From Citrobacter europaeus (lineage in GTDB: Bacteria; Pseudomonadota; Gammaproteobacteria; Enterobacterales; Enterobacteriaceae), in assembly GCA_020099315.1 (NCBI GenBank), contig CP083650.1:1612001-1676000 (forward strand): 64,000 nucleotides of DNA, read 5' to 3'. Position numbers and translations under genes: made by a program. A model generated the notes under the pieces. The model searched no databases and was not told where the DNA came from. It saw only the letters and a program-made list of their open reading frames with translations. This document shows, one piece after another, positions 23,691 through 32,445 of this stretch (its first letter is position 1; every line of letters starts with the position of its first letter).

Positions 23691-24956
23691 TCAGGGCAGC
23701 ATTTTGCCGATGTAATACACCACCAGACCAAGCGCGACGAAATCGGTTTCCGGGAAGCTGGTACCGGAAAGTCCTACCGATTCCATAATTGGGTAGATAA
23801 GTGCGGGACCAATGCCGATGAGAATGCCTGTAATAAAGCTTCCCACCACTGCGCCTTTCCAGCCTCCTGAAGCGTTGCCAAAGACGGCAGCCGTTGCCCC
23901 AATGAAGAAATAGGGGATCGCGACGGGGATGATTACCGTCTGACCAATCAGCGCAAGTATTCCCATCACCACCAGTCCGCCGACGAACGAAGAGATAAAA
24001 CCAAGTACGGTAGCGGTTGGCGCGTAAGGGAATACAACCGGGCAGTCGAGCGCCGGTTTGGCATTAGGAATGAATTTTTCCGAGATCCCGAGAAATGCCG
24101 GAACGATCTCTGAAAGCAGTAAACGAACACCGGTAATAATGATGTAAAGCGAGGCGGTAAAGGTCAGTGACTGAAAAAGCGGGTAGACCAACCAGTGCAT
24201 GCCACCTGCTACCGCGGTAACCGCTGTTTTCCCTGCTGCCAGTGCGGCGATGTAATAGAAAATACTGACCGAAATAGAGACTGAGACAATGTAATCTTTA
24301 AAAATCCCCAGCCATCCGGGGAGATTCAGTTTCTCCGTCGACTCTTTGGGATCGCCGACCTTCGAGCCAATCCAGCCTGAGGCCGCGTAAGCCAGTGTGA
24401 CATAATGACCCATGGCGATTTCATCATTGCCGGTGATCTTACGCATCCACGGTTGGGCAATGGCCGGGTAGATGCAGGCAGCAAGGCCTAACAATACAGA
24501 ACCAACCATAATCGTAACGCCATCGCTGTAACCGAGCGCTTTCAGCGTGACGGTGAGCAATGCCGAGAGATACAGATTATGTTGGCCGGTCAAAAAAATG
24601 TATTTAAACGGTGTAATACGGGCAAAAAGTAAGTTCCAGCCAAAGCCGATAACCATGATGAGTGATACGCACATGGCAAATTTGGTTTGGGCCAGGCCGG
24701 TTAGCGCCTCCGCCAACGGCATCACTCCTTTGAGTCCAAATCCATCGCTAAACAATGTCTGGAAATTACCCAGAGATGTCACTGCCAGCCCCGCGCCACC
24801 CGCAAAGACCAGAAATCCAACGATGGTTTTGAAGGTGCCGGATAATACTTTTTCAATCGGCTTGCGTTGAATGAGCAGACCGATTAATGCAATAAATCCA
24901 ACTAAAAGTGGGGTTACACCCAAAATGTCGAATACAATAAACCTGAGGAGATCCAT
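23691..24956 (-). CDS. PTS transporter EIIC, ascorbate (UlaA/SgaT) family
   Basis: A 421-residue inner-membrane sugar channel. It has roughly eleven hydrophobic segments and the N-terminal pattern IQRKPIEKVLSGTFKTIVGF followed by a Gly-rich segment, as in UlaA/SgaT. The AAYAASGWIGSKVGDPKEST and KPALDCPVVFPYAPTATVLG regions also fit the family. ATG 24956 has GGAGG five bases upstream, and it follows EIIB by 17 bases. UlaA itself transports L-ascorbate, but this operon lacks the ulaDEF and ulaG partners, so ascorbate is not assumed; the transketolase neighbours suggest another substrate. Confidence 0.88.
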   Translation of the reverse strand: MDLLRFIVFDILGVTPLLVGFIALIGLLIQRKPIEKVLSGTFKTIVGFLVFAGGAGLAVTSLGNFQTLFSDGFGLKGVMPLAEALTGLAQTKFAMCVSLIMVIGFGWNLLFARITPFKYIFLTGQHNLYLSALLTVTLKALGYSDGVTIMVGSVLLGLAACIYPAIAQPWMRKITGNDEIAMGHYVTLAYAASGWIGSKVGDPKESTEKLNLPGWLGIFKDYIVSVSISVSIFYYIAALAAGKTAVTAVAGGMHWLVYPLFQSLTFTASLYIIITGVRLLLSEIVPAFLGISEKFIPNAKPALDCPVVFPYAPTATVLGFISSFVGGLVVMGILALIGQTVIIPVAIPYFFIGATAAVFGNASGGWKGAVVGSFITGILIGIGPALIYPIMESVGLSGTSFPETDFVALGLVVYYIGKMLP

Positions 24957-24973
24957 ATTGCCTCCGGGAGAGG

Positions 24974-25249
24974 TTAGTTGCCCTGAATTACGCTGGTGAG
25001 CGCAGTTTCCATTTCTTCGCTATTCATCAAGTCGGTTATACCGATGGCTCTGAATCCAGCAGCTTCGATTTCATCGGTGAGGTCGCGCATGGTGATAACA
25101 AAATCAATCCCTTGCCAGGTGGCAAGACCGGACAATACGTCATGTTCGAGTTCAATATCCCAGCCATGCTTGTCGATGATTTTTTGCGCTTTGATTTTGA
25201 GCATTAAGGAACTGCCCATACCGGTACGACAGACAATGAGACCTTTCAT
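24974..25249 (-). CDS. PTS transporter EIIB, ascorbate/galactitol type
   Basis: A 91-residue cytoplasmic EIIB. The phospho-acceptor is Cys7 in VCRTGMGSSLM, the P-loop of the lactate-dehydrogenase-like EIIB fold used by ascorbate and galactitol systems. It is the first gene of the five-gene operon, with AGGAGA eight bases before ATG 25249. The promoter and operator lie just upstream at 25267-25317, shared with the divergent regulator gene. Confidence 0.9.
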   Translation of the reverse strand: MKGLIVCRTGMGSSLMLKIKAQKIIDKHGWDIELEHDVLSGLATWQGIDFVITMRDLTDEIEAAGFRAIGITDLMNSEEMETALTSVIQGN

Positions 25250-25266
25250 TTATTTTTCTCCTGTTT

Positions 25267-25317
25267 TGTAAAAATAATTATTTTCATTGCTCTTGTTGTG
25301 AAAAAAATTATTATCTT
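25267..25317 (-). promoter_or_regulatory. promoter and operator-like palindromes of the PTS operon
   Basis: On the minus strand TTCACA (25302-25297, 5 of 6) and AATTAT (25279-25274, 4 of 6) are 17 bases apart. The AT palindrome TGTAAAAATAATTATTTTCA (25267-25286, with a perfect 14-bp core at 25271-25284) covers the -10. A related copy, TGTGAAAAAAATTATTATC, starts at 25297 over the -35. The TGAAA...TTTCA form resembles known RpiR/MurR operators. Placement over the core promoter suggests repression by the divergent regulator. Confidence 0.6.
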
Positions 25318-25370
25318 AACGTGGGCAGAAAGATGTGACTGTGTTTGCATTTTGAGCAAAAAGGCGAAAA

Positions 25371-26219
25371 ATGAGTCAGATTGACACTAACTTACTGATA
25401 AACATCAGAAATGAGGCTGGAGGGTTAAGCCCAATTCTGGAAAAAGTGGGCCGTTTTGTGACGGAGAACCCTGATTTTGTGATGAGACATACGATCACAG
25501 AGTTAGCGGATTCTATTGAAACCAGTGAAGGGAGTATTACCCGTTTTTGCCGCGCATTTGGTTTTAAAGGTTTTTCTGATTTCAGAACTGCGCTTGCGCT
25601 GGAGCAGGGAGCTGCGCGTCCTGAAGAGCAGGAAAATGATGAGGTCTCTGCCGTAGTGGCGAGCATTCGTGACAGCCATGCCATCATTAATACGCAAGAA
25701 TTACAGGCTGCTGCGGCGTGGATCAACCAGGTTAATTCTGTCGCGATATACGCTGTTGGTACGGCGGTGCCCGTCGCGCTGTTCTTACAAATGAACCTGA
25801 TTAAAATGGGTAAGGCGGCAAGTTTTGTCGATCGTTTTTACCTCACAACCTCATCCATGATGGTTGAACCGCAGAGCCAGGGAATCATTGTGGTGCACAC
25901 TGAGCAGGCATCGGCTGATATGATGCAAGCGCTGGCGTTGGCGAAGCAGCATGGCGCGCGGATCCTTTCGCTGACCCGCGGCACCTTTGCGCCGCTTAGC
26001 CGTCTTTCGGACTGGAATCTACAGGCCGCCGTAGCCCTGAAGGGTGAGGGGGAGTATGGTTTCGCAGAAATCGCCGGTGCAATGATGGTGGCGGACAAAT
26101 TACTCAATGCGCTGGAGGAGCAAGATGAGCGCTATGCGGAGTGCCGTAAAGCGCATCAGAAGAGCATTTTCTCAATTGAAAGCGTGGCGAATAAGCTCTC
26201 GGAATATTTTATGTCCTGA
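25371..26219 (+). CDS. RpiR/MurR-family transcriptional regulator
   Basis: A 282-residue regulator with an N-terminal RpiR-type helix-turn-helix (about residues 35-75; ITELADSIETSEGSITRFCRAFGFKGFSDFR). A sugar-isomerase (SIS) domain occupies about residues 110-250, with the phosphosugar loop around AIYAVGTAVP. Such proteins bind sugar phosphates and most often repress a neighbouring operon. It is divergent from EIIB across 121 bases that contain two operator-like palindromes. The likely ligand is the phosphorylated sugar delivered by the PTS. It ends five bases from the convergent secreted-protein gene. Confidence 0.9.
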   Translation: MSQIDTNLLINIRNEAGGLSPILEKVGRFVTENPDFVMRHTITELADSIETSEGSITRFCRAFGFKGFSDFRTALALEQGAARPEEQENDEVSAVVASIRDSHAIINTQELQAAAAWINQVNSVAIYAVGTAVPVALFLQMNLIKMGKAASFVDRFYLTTSSMMVEPQSQGIIVVHTEQASADMMQALALAKQHGARILSLTRGTFAPLSRLSDWNLQAAVALKGEGEYGFAEIAGAMMVADKLLNALEEQDERYAECRKAHQKSIFSIESVANKLSEYFMS

Positions 26220-26224
26220 ACCGT

Positions 26225-27019
26225 TTACTCAAGTGGCGCCAGATTTTTGGGGACGACATACTGTTTTCCATTATAAAGCAGGGTCCAGCTCGCCTTGCTG
26301 GACTTATCTTTTGAGGTACACTCAGCATCAGCCTGAAGATTGGCGTTGGATGCTACACTTTTCTCTCTTACACGAATATCAACGTATCCATTATGCGAGT
26401 CAGGCGTAAGTGAGAGGGTACGAGTAATATCGTTGAATGTTCCTTCACAGTTCCCGTCCCATTCCCCGGTACTGTTTTCAAGGACGATACCGTTTAATAT
26501 CGTTCGTAGTTGGTCATTTTCAATAACAAACAGCGATAGCACATCTTCACTAAATGGATTTACACGGGAACTGCCGGTGCGGGCTATCCGCAAGCCAAAT
26601 GCGGTTTGGTTAGTGGCGACTTTCCAGCGAGCGGTATCCAGTATCAGACCGGAAATTCGAATAGCGTCGTCATTCATCCTTTCGGGCAGGCGTAATCGTT
26701 GTTTAACGTCGAGGCTCGCGGAGTCTAGTACCAAAAGTTCCAGATCGCCAGTATGATCGTAATCGTTATCCTGTTGTGCCATCAGCGGAATCGCCGCCAA
26801 TGTCAGTTCCGGGTGAGCGGGCCAGACGCGGCAAATTACGCTTTGCGCTGAGTTGCCCGTGATATCGATAACCTGATTGCTTTTGGTGAGCATCTTACCT
26901 TCCGCTGCTGGTTTTGCCTCCGGCCACGCATGCTGCACAATGGCGTTGATATCACAGGTGCCGGCGGCATTCGTACTCTGAGCGAACAGCAAAAAAAATG
27001 CTGAAACAAGTACTCTCAT
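26225..27019 (-). CDS. unrecognised secreted protein B
   Basis: A 264-residue protein I do not recognise. MRVLVSAFFLLFAQSTNAA looks like a cleavable signal peptide, with the mature start near GTCDINAIV. The rest is hydrophilic, without further membrane segments, and has four Cys (near residues 22, 63, 192 and 236), an even number as expected for a periplasmic disulfide-bonded protein. DYDHTGDLELLVLDS followed by later Asp-rich strands suggests a beta-rich fold. ATG 27019 has AAAGGA upstream. It starts 11 bases after the stop of secreted protein A, so the two are one transcription unit. No function is assigned. Confidence 0.75.
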   Translation of the reverse strand: MRVLVSAFFLLFAQSTNAAGTCDINAIVQHAWPEAKPAAEGKMLTKSNQVIDITGNSAQSVICRVWPAHPELTLAAIPLMAQQDNDYDHTGDLELLVLDSASLDVKQRLRLPERMNDDAIRISGLILDTARWKVATNQTAFGLRIARTGSSRVNPFSEDVLSLFVIENDQLRTILNGIVLENSTGEWDGNCEGTFNDITRTLSLTPDSHNGYVDIRVREKSVASNANLQADAECTSKDKSSKASWTLLYNGKQYVVPKNLAPLE

Positions 27020-27030
27020 CGTGAAATCCT

Positions 27031-27765
27031 TTAGTGGCCTGAGAGGTAGAAGTGGGCAGCAACCAGCTCACTGTCGGTTAAATCAATGATTATTGGTACA
27101 TGACCAGGGCGGTATAACAAGGAATCAATGGGCAAGCCATCGTTACCTTTTTGCATATCTACCGTGATTTTCAGCCCATTATCAAGGGGAAAAACCAGGT
27201 AACGTTTTTCGGTATCAACAATCTGGAGCTTATATTTTTCAAGAGATTCCATGGTTTGCGCGACGTAGTAAGCGTGGTCGGCGCTGGTTTCATTACCGTC
27301 TTCTTCACTGACTGACGGATCTAATTGGAACCTGGCGGTTATCAAACTGGCTTGTGTAATTTCCTGTTTTTGCGCTGCGGGTAATTTATTGTTATCTAAC
27401 TGATAGTCAGGTGTGTCAGCAACCCAACGATAATCAATTATCTTCCAGGGGGACTCTTTTGGAATCTTTAATGGGAGAGGGAAACACTCTGCTGCGTTGA
27501 TGCAGATTTTGTTATCAGCGACTTTATAAATATTGCCCATTCGGGTATCGAACGGCGTTGAGCGTAGCGCATCGATATCACTTTGACTGTACGGATTGCA
27601 TTCGGCACAGCGAGCAAAGGAGTTATCGTAGAAGAAAGCGACTGTTTCTTCGGTGGTGTCATCGTTATACAGATAACGAATCTTCGGTCCGGAATCTGAC
27701 CGGACCGAAGCTGTATGGAATATAAAGAGCAGTGCGAATATTCCGTATCGCAAAAATCTATCCAT
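27031..27765 (-). CDS. unrecognised secreted protein A
   Basis: A 244-residue protein I do not recognise. The N-terminal FLRYGIFALLFIFHTASVRS reads as a signal peptide cut before DSGPKIRYLYN. Four Cys are paired by spacing (C53xxC56 and C88xxxxxC94), suggesting disulfides or metal binding. The C-terminal half has LDNGLKITVDMQ and HVPIIIDLTDSE, likely beta strands. ATG 27765 has AAGGAAG six bases upstream. Only 25 bases without a hairpin separate it from the pflA stop on the same strand, so it may be read from the pfl transcript. Function unknown. Confidence 0.75.
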   Translation of the reverse strand: MDRFLRYGIFALLFIFHTASVRSDSGPKIRYLYNDDTTEETVAFFYDNSFARCAECNPYSQSDIDALRSTPFDTRMGNIYKVADNKICINAAECFPLPLKIPKESPWKIIDYRWVADTPDYQLDNNKLPAAQKQEITQASLITARFQLDPSVSEEDGNETSADHAYYVAQTMESLEKYKLQIVDTEKRYLVFPLDNGLKITVDMQKGNDGLPIDSLLYRPGHVPIIIDLTDSELVAAHFYLSGH

Positions 27766-27790
27766 GATTTACTTCCTTAATGCATAAACA

Positions 27791-28531
27791 TTAATACATC
27801 ACTTTATGTCCATATTGCTCGAGAATGCCTTTCACGCGCTCCATGGTCTCTTTCTTTGGTGGCTTGACGCCATCCAGTTTGTACTCTTCGCCCATTGCCA
27901 CCCATTTGTGTTTGCCCAGCTCGTGATATGGCAGCAGCTCGATTTTTTCAACGTTGCCCATATCGCGGGTAAACTCACCCAGGCGGTGCGCAGAGTCGTC
28001 ATCGTCAGACCAGCCAGGCACGACAACGTAGCGGATCCACACTTTGATGTCTTTATTGGACAGGTAACGCGCGAACTCCAGCGTACGATGGTTCGATACG
28101 CCGACCAGATTCTGATGGATTTCATCGTTCATCTGTTTGAGATCGAGCATGACCAGGTCGGTGACTTCCAGCAACTCATCGATAACCGGATCGTAGCGGC
28201 GAACAAAGCCGTTAGTATCCAGACAGGTATGAATACCTTCTTTTTTACAGGCCCGAAACCAGTCACGTACGAATTCAGCTTGCAGAATAGCTTCGCCGCC
28301 GGACGCCGTCACACCGCCACCGGATGCGTTCATAAAGTGGCGGTAGGTCACGACTTCTTTCATTAACTCGTCGACGGTGACTTCTTTGCCGCCGTGCGTA
28401 TCCCATGTGTCACGGTTATGGCAATACAGGCAGCGCATCAGGCAGCCCTGGAAGAAGGTAATAAAACGGATGCCCGGGCCATCAACAGTGCCACAGGATT
28501 CAAAGGAGTGAATGCGACCAATAACTGACAT
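27791..28531 (-). CDS. pflA: pyruvate formate-lyase-activating enzyme
   Basis: A radical SAM enzyme of 246 residues that abstracts hydrogen from PflB Gly734 to make the active glycyl radical under anoxia. The [4Fe-4S] motif CLMRCLYC (Cx3Cx2C) lies at about 30-37 and the SAM-binding ASGGEAIL near 78-85. ATG 28531 gives MSVIGRIHSFESCG as in E. coli; the frame runs nine codons further upstream without support. It lies downstream of pflB across 310 bases holding the pflB terminator and an ERIC element. Confidence 0.99.
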   Translation of the reverse strand: MSVIGRIHSFESCGTVDGPGIRFITFFQGCLMRCLYCHNRDTWDTHGGKEVTVDELMKEVVTYRHFMNASGGGVTASGGEAILQAEFVRDWFRACKKEGIHTCLDTNGFVRRYDPVIDELLEVTDLVMLDLKQMNDEIHQNLVGVSNHRTLEFARYLSNKDIKVWIRYVVVPGWSDDDDSAHRLGEFTRDMGNVEKIELLPYHELGKHKWVAMGEEYKLDGVKPPKKETMERVKGILEQYGHKVMY

Positions 28532-28610
28532 TGCGGTGTATCTCCAGGTGTGGCCCATCCGGGGCCTGTGTTAGTGCACAGTTATTAACTGTGTCGAGTC
28601 TGTTTTGGCT

Positions 28611-28757
28611 GCTATCCATACTTTTCGTCTTTCAAGCTGCATCTTTGTTAGCTACCTTCGCTCACCCCAGTCACGTACTTCTGTACGCTCCAGGGGATTC
28701 ACTCCGTTGCCGCCTCAATGCAACTCGAAATCCATCGAGTATATAAGTATAGATAGC
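28611..28757. repeat. ERIC (IRU) element between pflB and pflA
   Basis: The core CGCTCACCCCAGTCACGTAC (from 28660), followed by CTCCAGGGGATTCAC, matches the conserved ERIC palindrome. Ends GCTATC (28611) and GATAGC (28752-28757) form terminal inverted repeats, and CTCGAAATCCATCGAG is the inner terminal hairpin. Length is about 147 bases, near the usual 127-bp family size. It sits in the untranslated gap of the pfl operon, a common ERIC location. Confidence 0.85.
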
Positions 28758-28773
28758 TGACAAAGCAGGCTAT

Positions 28774-28802
28774 TAAAAAGGCCCCACTTACGTGGAGCCT
28801 TT
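28774..28802 (-). terminator. pflB terminator
   Basis: On the minus strand AGGCTCCAC / GTGGGGCCT forms a nine-pair stem with one mismatch and a four-base loop, followed by TTTTT. It lies about 40 bases after the pflB stop. Confidence 0.8.
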
Positions 28803-28841
28803 ATTGTACGCTTTTTAAAGTACGATTTCAGTCAAAACCAA

Positions 28842-31124
<2,283 letters not shown>

Positions 31125-31183
31125 GTAACACCTACCTTCTTAAGTGGATTTTTTATTTACTGCGTGTAATGGGCATCATCAGA

Positions 31184-32041
31184 TTAATGATGATCGTTAC
31201 CACGCAGATAAATGACCCAGTATGTCAACCCGACCAACAAACCGCCGCCGATAATGTTACCGATCGTAACCGGAATCAGGTTATCGGTGATGAAGTTCAT
31301 CACGGTCAGGTGAGAAAAATTCTCCGGAGAAGACCCAACAGCGGCCCAGAATTCCGGGGTGGCGAAATCGCGTATTACAATACCCATAGGGATCATAAAC
31401 ATGTTTGCGATACTGTGCTCAAAACCGCTGGCAACAAACATTGCGACCGGTAATACCATGATAAACGCTTTGTCCATCAGGCTGCGGCCCGAGTAGCTCA
31501 TCCATACCGCCAGGCACACCATCAGGTTAGCCAGGATGCCAAGACTTACCGCCTCAACAAAAGTATGGTGCACTTTGTGGTCGGCTGTCTGCAGGACGTT
31601 GAGCCCCCACGCGCCGTTGGCGGTCATGTATTCGCCGGAAAGCCACATCAGTAGTACGAAGAGCAAGCAACCAACCAGGTTACCGACATAAACGTTAAGC
31701 CAGTTTTTAGCCAATTGGCCCCAGGTAATACGACCACTGGCTTTTGCTACGACAATCAATACGGTTGAGGTAAAGAGGTCTGCGCCGCAGACAACACAAA
31801 GAATCAGCCCCAGGGAAAAGCAGATACCACCTACTAATTTTGCCATGCCGAAAGGCATAGCTCCGGTACCGGTTGTGGCGGTGATATAGAAAACAAAGGC
31901 AATTGAAATGAATACACCGGCAGTAATTGCCAGATAGAACGTCTTAAGCGGATGTTTCGTTGCTTTATAGACGCCTGCTTCTTCGGCAACTTTGGCCATT
32001 GCAGCAGGAAGAATAAGATCAAAAGGGTTGTCAGCTTTCAC
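31184..32041 (-). CDS. focA: formate channel FocA
   Basis: A pentameric inner-membrane formate/nitrite-family channel of 285 residues. It exports and re-imports formate made by PflB. Six hydrophobic segments are visible, with the FNT signature KATKHPLKTFYLAI near the N-terminus and the conserved GFEHSIANMF with the gating His. The start chosen is GTG 32041, giving (M)KADNPFDL as in E. coli, with AGAGAG upstream; the frame runs 14 codons further. The first gene of focA-pflB. Confidence 0.98.
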   Translation of the reverse strand: MKADNPFDLILPAAMAKVAEEAGVYKATKHPLKTFYLAITAGVFISIAFVFYITATTGTGAMPFGMAKLVGGICFSLGLILCVVCGADLFTSTVLIVVAKASGRITWGQLAKNWLNVYVGNLVGCLLFVLLMWLSGEYMTANGAWGLNVLQTADHKVHHTFVEAVSLGILANLMVCLAVWMSYSGRSLMDKAFIMVLPVAMFVASGFEHSIANMFMIPMGIVIRDFATPEFWAAVGSSPENFSHLTVMNFITDNLIPVTIGNIIGGGLLVGLTYWVIYLRGNDHH

Positions 32042-32073
32042 ACTAACTCTCTCTTTATTAAGTCGGCGACGAG

Positions 32074-32115
32074 ATACTAACAAAGCATTATAGATGAGAA
32101 TTTGATATAGATCAT
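32074..32115 (-). promoter_or_regulatory. FNR-dependent promoter of focA-pflB (P6-like)
   Basis: TTGATATAGATCAT at 32102-32115 is an FNR box with one mismatch. On the minus strand TAGTAT (32079-32074) serves as -10, with a start near 32067, exactly 41.5 bases from the box centre, the class II spacing. A perfect TATAAT (32092-32087) lies between them and could give a second start. E. coli P6 has the same design. Confidence 0.7.
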
Positions 32116-32363
32116 ATCTCGCCTGGCTTATAGGCCCGTAAGACGCATGGTTTTTATGCGATTACGGAGTAACTTGTTGATTATCCATATAAAAATAAAT
32201 TTTAAAAATTATAAAGTGAGTTGAATTTTTTCTTTTTGTCTCCTGTCAGATGGTTAATTAAAATGGAGTAATTGAGATAAAAAACCACATTAATAAGCTA
32301 ATTTTTTTAATATCAACTACTAATATTTAACCTTGTTTTTACATTTATTTTTTGATTTGACCA
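32116..32363. promoter_or_regulatory. AT-rich upstream region of the pfl operon
   Basis: About 250 bases between the FNR box and the ycaO terminator, very AT-rich, with many A and T tracts and no open frame worth calling. In E. coli this stretch holds ArcA and IHF sites for pfl control. I see suitable AT-rich sequence but did not fix individual sites. Confidence 0.4.
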
Positions 32364-32394
32364 AAATAAAAAACAGGGCGCATAAAGCGCCCCG
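32364..32394 (-). terminator. ycaO terminator
   Basis: On the minus strand GGGCGC / GCGCCC with a TTTAT loop is followed by TGTTTTTTATTTT: an intrinsic terminator 50 bases after the ycaO stop. Confidence 0.85.
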
Positions 32395-32445
32395 TAATAT
32401 AGCCCAGACAATACCTTTAGCCTACTCAGCGCAGGTTGATTGTCA

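Noticed and set aside
21481..25249. Ascorbate (ula) operon
   Set aside because: EIIC and EIIB are of the ascorbate family, but ulaG lactonase and ulaDEF are absent and transketolase genes take their place.
28531..28746. 71-codon frame upstream of pflA
   Set aside because: It is produced by the ERIC element and has no coding features.
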